Origin: Flavobacterium sp.
GTDB taxonomy: Bacteria > Bacteroidota > Bacteroidia > Flavobacteriales > Flavobacteriaceae
Assembly: GCA_030150335.1 (NCBI GenBank)
Contig: JASLGC010000182.1
Span: 1-6,575, forward strand
DNA length: 6,575 nt
Direction of reading: 5' to 3'
The notes beneath the pieces were generated by a model. That model searched no databases. It was not told the DNA's origin and worked only from the letters and a program-made list of their open reading frames with translations. The position numbers and the translations under genes were made by a program. Positions 1 to 5,901 of this stretch are shown one piece after another. How positions within the stretch are numbered: position 1 is the stretch's first letter; the number at the start of each line of letters is the position of its first letter.

Positions 1-254
1 ATCGCTATCCAAATAATAAGGTAGAGATTTATAATCGTTGGGGAGTTAAGGTTTACGATGCAAAAAACTATGATAGCGCAGGAAATGGTTCAGTGAACGT
101 ATTTAATGGGTATTCAGAAGGACATGTTACAGTAAACAAAAATGAAAAGTTGCCAACAGGTACTTATTTCTACATTATTACTTATGACTATACAGGTAGT
201 CAAGGTAGTCGAACGATTAAAAAATCAGGTTATCTACACTTAGAGAACCATTAA
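1..254 (+). CDS. C-terminal end of a T9SS-secreted gliding-motility/adhesin-type protein (type B sorting domain), 5' partial
   Basis: Only the last 83 codons are present (frame begins at base 3, stop TAA at 252-254); the gene enters from the left edge. The reading shows VEIYNRWGVKVYDAKNY near the start and LPTGTYFYIITYDY later, then a closing KSGYLHLENH. This pattern is the 'gliding motility-associated C-terminal domain', the type B sorting signal of the type IX secretion system, which directs cargo across the outer membrane to the cell surface or medium. The N-terminal body is outside the window, so the cargo's own function (giant SprB-like adhesin or another surface protein) cannot be read. 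It lies 12 bases before a PorP/SprF gene, the usual partner of type B cargo, which supports the call. Domain identity is strong; the full protein is unknown. Confidence 0.88.
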   Translation, partial: RYPNNKVEIYNRWGVKVYDAKNYDSAGNGSVNVFNGYSEGHVTVNKNEKLPTGTYFYIITYDYTGSQGSRTIKKSGYLHLENH

Positions 255-266
255 TTTTAAATATCC

Positions 267-1199
267 ATGAAATTAGAATATAGAATTAAAGTATTAGGAA
301 TTAGCTTACTTGGATTAAGCTTCTTCCAAAGCAGTTATGCGCAGCAGGACCCACAATATACCCAATATATGTATGATCATGCTAATGTGAATCCTGCGTA
401 TGCAGGAAGCACAGGAACATTTGATATTTTTGGTATGTATAGAACACAATGGATTGGTTTAGATGGTGCGCCAAAAACGGCAACTCTTTCTGGAACTTCT
501 CCAATTGGCACAACCGGACTTGGTATTGGTTTTCACTTTACCAACGATCAGATTGGTGCTATGGATGAGAATAATATATCAGTTGACTTATCTTATGTGA
601 TTAACTTGAATTATGACTACAGATTGTCTTTTGGTCTGAAAGGGACGGGGAATTTATTAGATGTAAACTACAGCAAATTGCAAATTCACAATCCATCTGA
701 TCCTTCAACTCATGAGAATATAAATAATGATTTTAGTCTTAATATGGGAGCAGGGGTATTCTTTTATTCAGATAATGCCTACGTAGGATTATCGGTTCCT
801 AAATTATTTACAGAGACTCGCTATAGCAACAATGATGTAAAGACAATGCGTGAAAAGATGCACTTGTATTTAACTGCGGGGTATGTATTTGATTTAACAC
901 CAGACTGGCAGTTAAAACCAGCGGCCTTAGTAAAAACCGTAGAAGGTTCTCCATTACAAGTTGACGTTAGCGCGAATGCTCTTTTTAAAGAGAAATATAC
1001 AATTGGATTAGGGTATCGTTGGGATGCTTCTGTGAGTTTATTAGCAGGATATCAAATTAGACATAATATGTTTATTGGATATAGCTATGACACAGATACC
1101 TCAAGTTTATCTAATCACAATTCAGGTTCTCATGAGATCTTCATGCGATTCAACTTATTTAATAATACTCGAGGATCAAGTTCTCCAAGGTTTTTCTAA
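267..1199 (+). CDS. PorP/SprF family type IX secretion system outer-membrane protein
   Basis: This 310-residue protein starts with a basic, hydrophobic signal peptide with likely cleavage after A25 (SSYA|QQDPQ). The mature start QQDPQYTQYMYDHANVNPAY is the hallmark of the PorP/SprF family, and the rest is rich in alternating aromatic/hydrophobic beta-strand segments ending in GSHEIFMRFNLF, as expected for an outer-membrane beta barrel; 300-330 residues is the usual family length. Family members are needed for secretion or surface attachment of type B cargo, as SprF is for the SprB gliding adhesin in Flavobacterium johnsoniae. Here it directly follows such a cargo gene (12-base gap) and precedes an OmpA-family gene (9-base gap), so the three are probably cotranscribed. 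Flavobacteria carry many sprF paralogues, so I do not assign the symbol. The ATG at 267 is chosen because it yields the complete signal peptide. Confidence 0.92.
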   Translation: MKLEYRIKVLGISLLGLSFFQSSYAQQDPQYTQYMYDHANVNPAYAGSTGTFDIFGMYRTQWIGLDGAPKTATLSGTSPIGTTGLGIGFHFTNDQIGAMDENNISVDLSYVINLNYDYRLSFGLKGTGNLLDVNYSKLQIHNPSDPSTHENINNDFSLNMGAGVFFYSDNAYVGLSVPKLFTETRYSNNDVKTMREKMHLYLTAGYVFDLTPDWQLKPAALVKTVEGSPLQVDVSANALFKEKYTIGLGYRWDASVSLLAGYQIRHNMFIGYSYDTDTSSLSNHNSGSHEIFMRFNLFNNTRGSSSPRFF

Positions 1200-1208
1200 A
1201 AGCAAAGT

Positions 1209-3182
1209 ATGAAAAAACGAATATTACAATTAGGGGTGTTTACTCTTCTATTACTCGGAATGGGGGCAATGAGTTATGCCCAAATACGCAAAGAAATAAA
1301 AGCTGATAAAGAATTTGAAAATTTTGCTTATATAGATGCAATCAAAGTATATGAAAGTATTGTCGAAAATGGAAAAGCAAATAGATCAGTATTAGAGAAG
1401 TTAGCAGACGCCTATTATTTTAATGGAAAGTTTACAGAAGCTTATCAATGGTATAAAGAGTTGCTTGAGGGGGATTACAAAGGTAAAGACTTATCAAAAG
1501 TACCCTCTGAGTATTACTATCGCTATGCGCAAACATTAAAAGCTCTTGATAAGATTCAGGAAGCTAATAGAATGCTTGAGAGATTTGCAAGTTTAGAGCA
1601 AAATGACTCAAGAGCACAGCTGTTTCTCGAGAATAAGGATACTTATTTAAACGATTTAGAAAGTATTCCTCAACGTTACGAGGTTCAGCGTTTAGCAATT
1701 AATAGCGAGTTTTCTGATTATGGCGCTACATTATTAGGAGATAAGTTAATCTTTACTTCTGCAAGGGAAATGGAAGATAGTGACAGTGAAGTTCATGAGT
1801 GGACAAATGAGAATTATACAAGTTTGTATGAAACAACCATTAGTCAACAAGGAAGTTTTACTGAGCCAGTTTTGTTTTCAAAAGACGTTGATGGAAAATC
1901 TATAAATGAGGCAACAGCTGTATTTACAGCAGATGGTCAGACGATGTATTTCACAAGAAACAATGCTTCTAAAAAAGGACGCAGAAAATTTAATGAGAAA
2001 GACAATTCTTTATTAAAAATTTACAAAGCAACAAAACAAGCAGATGAGCAGTGGGGACAGGTATCAGAATTGCCGTTTAACTCGGATGATTTTAATACCG
2101 CTCATCCTGCTTTAACACCAGATGGAAAATGGATGTACTTCGCGTCTGATCGCAAGGGAACACTTGGACAATCAGATATTTTTAGAGTAGCAATCTATGA
2201 CGATGGCAACTTTGGAGTGGTTGAAAACCTTGGAGATAAGATTAATACAGAAGGACGTGAAACGTTTCCATTTATTTCAAAAGATAATATTCTATATTTC
2301 TCTTCTGATGGACGACCAGGTTTTGGAGGCTTAGATGTTTACCAAGCTAAATTAAATGTAGATGGTACTTTTGGTACTGTTGTAAACATGGGAGCACCTA
2401 TAAATAGTGCTTTTGATGATTTCGCTTTTTATCTCGATGTCAATTCACGAAAAGGGTTTGTTAGTTCTAACCGTCCTGGAGGGAATGGAGCGGACGATAT
2501 TTACTTTATAAAAGAAAGAAATTGTACACAAACCGTAGAAGGAACAGTGTATGATTTAGATACTCAACAAGGGTTAGCAAATTCAAAAGTAACTTTGTTT
2601 AGTGGAATGTATAAAAACTTACGAGAAGTTAATACTGACGAACAAGGAAACTATAGCTTACCAGAAGTTGGTTGTGAAGCTAAATACCGTTTGAAGGTTG
2701 AATCAGCAGGATACAATGTTGAGGAGCTTGCCTTTGAATTAGGGTATTCATTGGATAACGTGAAGAGAATTGATGTTGTTTTAGAAAAAGCAAAAGCAAC
2801 AATAGGGGTTAACGATGATTTGTTTAATAAACTGAAATTAAAGCCTATTTATTTTGACTTTAATAAATCAGACATTCGTTTAGATGCTACTTATGAATTA
2901 GTACAAGTAGTAGAAGTTATGAAGCAATATCCAAAGATGAAATTGGATGTACGTGCACATACAGATAGTAGAGGAAATAGTGCTTATAACCTTATTTTGT
3001 CTGACAAACGTGTACAATCAACAATCAATTGGATGATACAACAAGGCATTGAATCGAGCAGATTAACAGGAAAAGGCTTTGGAGATAAACAACTGACAAA
3101 TGGTTGTAGCAAAGGAATTCGTTGTTCTGCTAAAGAACATGAGTTAAATAGACGTAGTGAATTTATCATAACAGAAATGTAA
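1209..3182 (+). CDS. OmpA-family outer-membrane protein with TPR, PD40 propeller and carboxypeptidase-regulatory-like domains
   Basis: The 657-residue protein has a signal peptide (likely cleaved after A24, MSYA|Q), a helical TPR-like region at about 30-146, a WD40/PD40-type beta-propeller at about 158-435 (repeats such as PDGKWMYFASDRKG at 304-317 and YFSSDGRPGFGGLDVY at 363-378), a carboxypeptidase-regulatory-like Ig fold at about 441-526 (VEGTVYDLDTQQGLANSKV), and a C-terminal OmpA peptidoglycan-binding domain at about 546-654. In the last, YFDFNKSDIR, D586 in AHTDSRG, R601 fifteen residues later and NRRSEF are present; the D/R pair matches the diaminopimelate-binding residues of OmpA-like domains. 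Two cysteines (C633, C639) in the loop before HELNRR may form a disulfide. This architecture is common downstream of sprF genes and in T9SS-associated PorE-like proteins, which link the outer-membrane machinery to peptidoglycan. Nine bases separate it from the SprF gene and a terminator follows. Its exact partner is inferred. Confidence 0.93.
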   Translation: MKKRILQLGVFTLLLLGMGAMSYAQIRKEIKADKEFENFAYIDAIKVYESIVENGKANRSVLEKLADAYYFNGKFTEAYQWYKELLEGDYKGKDLSKVPSEYYYRYAQTLKALDKIQEANRMLERFASLEQNDSRAQLFLENKDTYLNDLESIPQRYEVQRLAINSEFSDYGATLLGDKLIFTSAREMEDSDSEVHEWTNENYTSLYETTISQQGSFTEPVLFSKDVDGKSINEATAVFTADGQTMYFTRNNASKKGRRKFNEKDNSLLKIYKATKQADEQWGQVSELPFNSDDFNTAHPALTPDGKWMYFASDRKGTLGQSDIFRVAIYDDGNFGVVENLGDKINTEGRETFPFISKDNILYFSSDGRPGFGGLDVYQAKLNVDGTFGTVVNMGAPINSAFDDFAFYLDVNSRKGFVSSNRPGGNGADDIYFIKERNCTQTVEGTVYDLDTQQGLANSKVTLFSGMYKNLREVNTDEQGNYSLPEVGCEAKYRLKVESAGYNVEELAFELGYSLDNVKRIDVVLEKAKATIGVNDDLFNKLKLKPIYFDFNKSDIRLDATYELVQVVEVMKQYPKMKLDVRAHTDSRGNSAYNLILSDKRVQSTINWMIQQGIESSRLTGKGFGDKQLTNGCSKGIRCSAKEHELNRRSEFIITEM

Positions 3183-3271
3183 TTACTTATTACTCATATT
3201 TTAATTATTAATTCTTAGTTTATTCCTGTTTTACCCATGCGAATGGATGAAAATAAGGAGTTTACGCAAAT

Positions 3272-3298
3272 AGAGGGTGTTCTTTTAGGACACCCTCT
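3272..3298 (+). terminator. Rho-independent terminator of the cargo-SprF-OmpA operon
   Basis: AGAGGGTGTTC (3272-3282) pairs with GGACACCCTCT (3288-3298), giving an 11-bp stem (one T-G wobble) around a TTTTA loop, followed by TTTGTTATT. It is 90 bases past the OmpA stop codon on the same strand, so it should end that operon. Confidence 0.85.
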
Positions 3299-3755
3299 TT
3301 GTTATTATAAACCACGTCTGCCTATTAGTAAAAGAGAAAGGAAAAGTAGCATATATCAGATAGTTATTTGCGTTGTAAAACACAAAGTGAGGAGATGAAT
3401 TAATCAAATGTAAACAAACTATGATTGTGTAAATAACTAATAGAAACGACTATGATTATCTTACAAATAAGCGCATAGTTTTACTTGGCTTAATGATTGG
3501 TGTGATAGGCTACATTTCATAATAAGAAGCAGCTAAATTGACATACAGAGGGTTGTCATAAGTTTACAATGTCAAAATAATTGCATTGAAAATAAGTGAC
3601 TATTTTGATAGTGTTTGCTACTAATACTTAGGGTTAATCAAATAGCAAAAGCATAAGAGACTTTGCTTTTTAACCCATTTAATTGAAATACAACTCAATT
3701 TTTAATATGGCTTTAAAAAGAGCTGATAGCTTACATTTTGAGAAGGTATTAAATA
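3299..3755. other. Intergenic stretch without a convincing gene, containing inverted repeats
   Basis: No frame on either strand gives a convincing protein. The region holds three inverted repeats: TAGTTATTT/AAATAACTA at 3361-3369 and 3431-3439, TTGACAT/ATGTCAA at 3538-3544 and 3569-3575, and a nested hairpin at 3631-3676. One 29-codon open stretch (3433-3519) has a hydrophobic segment (KRIVLLGLMIGVIGYIS) but lacks a usable start and may be a remnant or chance. I see no insertion-sequence ends, tRNA or CRISPR repeats. Confidence 0.6.
3631..3676. repeat. Nested inverted repeat (possible structured RNA or cruciform)
   Basis: GGGTTAA (3631-3637) pairs with TTAACCC (3670-3676), and inside it AGCAAA (3644-3649) pairs with TTTGCT (3662-3667). 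An alternative inner fold pairs AAAAGCA with TGCTTTT. There is no T-tract on either side, so it is not a typical terminator. Its function is unknown; it could belong to a small RNA or be a chance palindrome in AT-rich DNA. Confidence 0.4.
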
Positions 3756-3784
3756 AAAAGAGGGAAGCCTTTTAGACTCCCCTC
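3755..3784 (-). terminator. Rho-independent terminator, minus strand (AraC gene transcript)
   Basis: On the minus strand GAGGGGAGTC (3784-3775) pairs with GGCTTCCCTC (3769-3760) as a 10-bp stem with two G-U wobbles and a TAAAA loop, followed directly by TTTTTATTT. On the plus strand the same arms contain A-C mismatches and no following T-run, so the orientation is minus. It sits 65 bases past the AraC stop codon. Confidence 0.75.
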
Positions 3785-3786
3785 AT

Positions 3787-3841
3787 AAAAAATTGCCTTA
3801 ATCATAGATATGTCAGTATACTGTTTTTTGAGTAAGGCAAT
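3787..3841 (-). terminator. Terminator-like hairpin immediately after the AraC gene
   Basis: ATTGCCTTA (3792-3800) and TAAGGCAAT (3833-3841) are a perfect 9-bp inverted repeat, extendable by three positions with one mismatch. On the minus strand the hairpin runs into six T residues (A-run at 3787-3792). The 32-base loop contains the palindrome CAGTATACTG (3814-3823), which could form a small apical stem. It starts 7 bases after the AraC stop codon and stands in tandem with the stronger hairpin further on. Confidence 0.55.
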
Positions 3842-3848
3842 CAGGATG

Positions 3849-4850
3849 TTAGTGGATTAAGTTTCTATATTCTGAAGGAGTTAATCCAGTAAATTCCTTA
3901 AAGTATTTATTAAATGTTATGCGAGAGTTAAACCCAGCTTCAGCCATAATACCATCTAATAATAGGTTTCTTTCTTTTAGAATTAGTTCTTTCGCATAGT
4001 CAATTCTATATTTAGCCAACAGAGAATAGAAATTCAGCTTCAAATCGTGGTTAATTATTCTTGATAGAATATGTTTTTGAATAGCTATTTCTTTGGCTAA
4101 CTCATCTATCGTGAAATCAGGGTCTAAATATAGATTTGTATTATCAAGAAATTCTAATATATATAAAGCTTCTTTAGAAAGTTTTTCTTTTTGTATTGTG
4201 TTGTTTTTTGGTGTGTTCTGTTCAGTAATTATCACCTCCTCTGTTGCTTCAGTTTTTGTTTCCTGTATAAAATAGTCTGGGTGTGCTTCTTTTGGCTCGT
4301 GATAAAAAGGCTTTAAATTAAAGTAGATGGTTATAAAAGAGAATAAGAAAAAGAAGCAAAAAAGCAAAGTTGCACAAAAGAGAAATACTTTCTTTATTTC
4401 CAATAAAGGGATAAGTCTTATAAAATAAAAAATATCCAATAGAGGTACTATAATGAATAAAGTAAAGACAAGATTAAGATAATTTGTGATAGACGTATTT
4501 TGTTCAAGTAGATGATTCTTATATACGTATTTGTAATTTGAAATAAAGAAAGTAGTTGTCGATAACAAAATTAAATGCGTTATGTATCTTTTTGAAATAT
4601 AATCAAGAAGAACAAGTGAAACACATACCAACAGCGTTGAAGTAAACGCAATTAGAAAATTGTGTAATCTCTTTTTTTCAATGTTTAAGAAAACAGCAAT
4701 ATTTGGAATAGAAAAGAATAACACATAGTAATTGAAATAAGACCAAGAGTAAACTAAATATAGTTTTAAGCTTAGTAATATTAAAATTAATAATACCGTT
4801 TTTATAAGGAAAGTAAAGTTATACTGCCTATCTATTATAGTTGTCAACAT
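3849..4850 (-). CDS. Membrane-anchored AraC-family transcriptional regulator
   Basis: The 333-residue protein has an N-terminal membrane region and a C-terminal DNA-binding region. Hydrophobic segments at about 12-35, 41-56, 64-84, 90-104, 124-145 and 154-178 suggest six transmembrane helices. A charged, Glu/Thr/Lys-rich cytoplasmic linker follows (about 183-225), then an AraC-type double helix-turn-helix at about 228-331: FTIDELAKEIAIQKHILSRI (246-265) forms the first, and the second spans about 297-329 with the family signature GFNSRITFNKYFKEFTGLTP (306-325) followed by SEYR. Such membrane-bound AraC proteins are common in Bacteroidota and are thought to sense a signal in or across the inner membrane, but ligand and targets are unknown here. 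It is transcribed alone, away from the B12-riboswitch unit, with about 840 bases between its start and the next plausible plus-strand start. It lies convergent to the OmpA operon, with terminators between. The start ATG at 4850 leaves a short cytoplasmic N-terminus before helix 1. Confidence 0.9.
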   Translation of the reverse strand: MLTTIIDRQYNFTFLIKTVLLILILLSLKLYLVYSWSYFNYYVLFFSIPNIAVFLNIEKKRLHNFLIAFTSTLLVCVSLVLLDYISKRYITHLILLSTTTFFISNYKYVYKNHLLEQNTSITNYLNLVFTLFIIVPLLDIFYFIRLIPLLEIKKVFLFCATLLFCFFFLFSFITIYFNLKPFYHEPKEAHPDYFIQETKTEATEEVIITEQNTPKNNTIQKEKLSKEALYILEFLDNTNLYLDPDFTIDELAKEIAIQKHILSRIINHDLKLNFYSLLAKYRIDYAKELILKERNLLLDGIMAEAGFNSRITFNKYFKEFTGLTPSEYRNLIH

Positions 4851-5086
4851 AGCTAAATTTTATATATCTAAATATAACCCTTATAAAATGGCTTTTTTTG
4901 CTTTTTTTTAATTCTATTGCTTGTTGTTTGGGGAATGATTGCTATGTTTTGTGTTTTATATTGTTAAAAAACAAAATTTTGATTGAATTAATGCTTGTCT
5001 GTTATTCTGTTTTAGGGGTATTTGTTTTTTATATGAAAATAATGGAAAAAGCACATTTTCTGTCTTTTATGGAGTAATTATTTAAT

Positions 5087-5110
5087 AACTTAAAACATCT
5101 TTTTTAAGTT
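5087..5110. repeat. 9-bp inverted repeat (possible terminator or operator)
   Basis: AACTTAAAA and TTTTAAGTT form a perfect 9-bp stem with a CATCTT loop. It is all but free of GC pairs, so it is a weak terminator; a protein-binding palindrome is equally possible. It lies 237 bases upstream of the AraC start. Confidence 0.35.
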
Positions 5111-5312
5111 GTATAAAACTTTATGTAATTCGTTGAATTATAGTTTTTTATATTTACTTTTTAATATGTTAAAATTTCGAAAACACTCTTTTCTGCTTAT
5201 TACAGATAATTTCCTAATAGTAAACGCCTTTTTAGTGCAAGTAAAATAAGTGTATTCGAATGTTACACAGGGTGTTTCATTTGTAAAATGCACTTGTTTT
5301 AATTCATTACTC

Positions 5313-5339
5313 TTGACACTTATTTAGAGACAATATTTG
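5313..5339 (+). promoter_or_regulatory. Candidate Bacteroidota-type promoter for the riboswitch transcript
   Basis: TTG (5313-5315), 16 bases, then AATATTTG (5332-5339) resembles the Bacteroidota consensus TTG / TAnnTTTG with one mismatch and a spacer at the short end of the known range. It would start transcription about 85 bases before the B12 aptamer. Such motifs occur often by chance in AT-rich DNA. Confidence 0.3.
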
Positions 5340-5429
5340 ACTTGTGAAAAAAGAAATACTCTTTTATTCACAAACTTTATTTATATTCGCTATTCAATTC
5401 TTTTTAAAAAGAAGAATTTCTCAACAAAG

Positions 5430-5592
5430 AGAGGTTACATTTAGAGGTGTATGAAAAGGGAATCGTGTGAAAATCACGAACTGTCGCGCAACTGTAAGTA
5501 ACAAGAAAGGTTTTTATCCATCGTAAGCCACTGTTATAGTTTAATAACGGGAAGGCTGATAAAAACTGTTACAAGTCAGGAGACCTGCCTAT
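5430..5592 (+). ncRNA. Cobalamin (adenosylcobalamin-type) riboswitch
   Basis: The conserved B12 aptamer blocks occur in order: AAAGGGAATCGTGTGAAAAT with the P3-like stem CGTG/CACG (5464-5477), the core TGTCGCGCAACTGTAAG (5482-5498), GCCACTG (5527-5533), a hairpin GTTAT/ATAAC with an AGTTTA loop, CGGGAAGGC (5548-5556), and the B12-box-like AAGTCAGGAGACCTGCC (5573-5589). GTTTTTATC (5510-5518) pairs with GATAAAAAC (5558-5566) to close the central arm, and AGGT near 5432 can close P1 with the terminal ACCT/GCCT. Known members bind coenzyme B12 and repress downstream genes. Here no T-tract terminator follows, so translational control or control of an unusual target is likely. Edges are approximate. 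No B12 uptake or synthesis gene is visible downstream in the window. Confidence 0.95.
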
Positions 5593-5650
5593 TCTTTTGA
5601 AGACGATGCTTTCGCGGTTTAGAGCTTAATGTCAAGTTGAATATAAATGA

Positions 5651-5664
5651 AAAGTAAACACTTT
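5651..5664 (+). promoter_or_regulatory. Candidate riboswitch expression-platform hairpin (possible L13 partner of L5)
   Basis: AAAGT and ACTTT form a perfect 5-bp stem around an AAAC loop, beginning two bases after an ATG (5647-5649). TAAAC is complementary to GTTTA in the AGTTTA loop of the aptamer (5539-5543), which could form the L5-L13 kissing interaction used by many cobalamin riboswitches to block a start site. The complementarity is only five bases, so it may be chance. Confidence 0.35.
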
Positions 5665-5684
5665 AAGAGCACTGAGATGCTTAG

Positions 5685-5716
5685 TAGGTGAAGCGTGCAT
5701 TATCGCGCATTACCTA
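5685..5716 (+). repeat. Strong hairpin between riboswitch and thioesterase
   Basis: TAGGTGAAGCGTG (5685-5697) pairs with CGCGCATTACCTA (5704-5716): 13 positions with one A-A mismatch and two G-U wobbles, loop CATTAT. The stem covers a UGA codon (5689-5691) and the only GTG (5695) that could start the small ORF there. No T-run follows, so it is not a standard terminator; it could hide a ribosome-binding site (AGGTGA) or process the mRNA. Confidence 0.5.
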
Positions 5717-5901
5717 AGTTACTTATATCTATATTCTTTCTTTTCGTTAAAATCTTTCCGTACAATTTATCGCCTTATTTAAAGCAAGTGTTATTTGCTA
5801 TAGCTATAGTATTTTCTATTGTTATAGTTGGATATCAACAAAGTGCTTTAGCAATAAAAATAGTTACAAATAATAATAAATGGTTCTTAAAGAAACAGTA
5901 G
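5695..5901 (+). CDS. Doubtful small membrane protein, possibly the 3' part of a UGA-interrupted gene
   Basis: I do not recognise this product. Read from GTG at 5695 it has 68 residues with two hydrophobic segments (about 8-21 and 32-47; FAIAIVFSIVIVGY in the second) and a basic tail, NNNKWFLKKQ. There is no ATG in the frame. Upstream, the same frame is open back to ATG 5647, giving MKSKHFKSTEMLSR and then UGA at 5689-5691, so it may be an 84-codon gene broken by one nonsense codon, or the GTG may be used with the nearby AGGTGA as ribosome-binding site. It follows the B12 riboswitch and overlaps the thioesterase start by 22 bases in another frame. A 70-codon open stretch is unusual for this AT-rich DNA but not decisive. 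It does not show the His-rich end of CbtB cobalt-transport proteins. Chance ORF in a long 5' leader remains a fair alternative. Confidence 0.35.
   Translation: MHYRALPKLLISIFFLFVKIFPYNLSPYLKQVLFAIAIVFSIVIVGYQQSALAIKIVTNNNKWFLKKQ

Larger units (their letters stand above)
4851..5429. other. AT-rich divergent intergenic region without a gene
   Basis: No frame longer than a few codons with a plausible start was found; for example the ATG at 5034 stops after 12 codons. The stretch should hold the promoter of the minus-strand AraC gene at its left end and that of the plus-strand riboswitch transcript at its right end. It contains one good hairpin, AACTTAAAA (5087-5095) with TTTTAAGTT (5102-5110), and ATTCGAAT near 5254, neither tied to a function. 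Confidence 0.6.

Noticed and set aside
2984..3169. 61-codon minus-strand open frame inside the OmpA gene
   Set aside because: It lies wholly within the conserved OmpA peptidoglycan-binding domain on the other strand and shows no recognisable protein pattern.
3430..3522. Open stretch coding for a short hydrophobic peptide (VLLGLMIGVIGYIS)
   Set aside because: It has no start codon near its beginning, ends in two stops and is only 29 codons long; chance is likely in AT-rich DNA.
4093..4275. 60-codon plus-strand open frame inside the AraC gene
   Set aside because: It is antisense to the first helix-turn-helix and linker of a clear AraC protein and has no independent support.
5034..5072. ATG-started 12-codon frame in the divergent intergenic region
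   Set aside because: It is too short, has no recognisable features and lies in low-complexity AT-rich sequence.
5605..5682. GATGCTT occurring twice (5605-5611 and 5676-5682), both reading Met-Leu-Ser-Arg
   Set aside because: A seven-base match is too short to claim a duplication, and the first ATG frame stops after seven codons.
5689..5716. UGA followed by a hairpin, as in a selenocysteine (SECIS) arrangement
   Set aside because: The UGA lies inside the 5' arm rather than upstream of the stem, the loop lacks a recognisable bacterial SECIS pattern, and selenoproteins are rare in Flavobacteriia.
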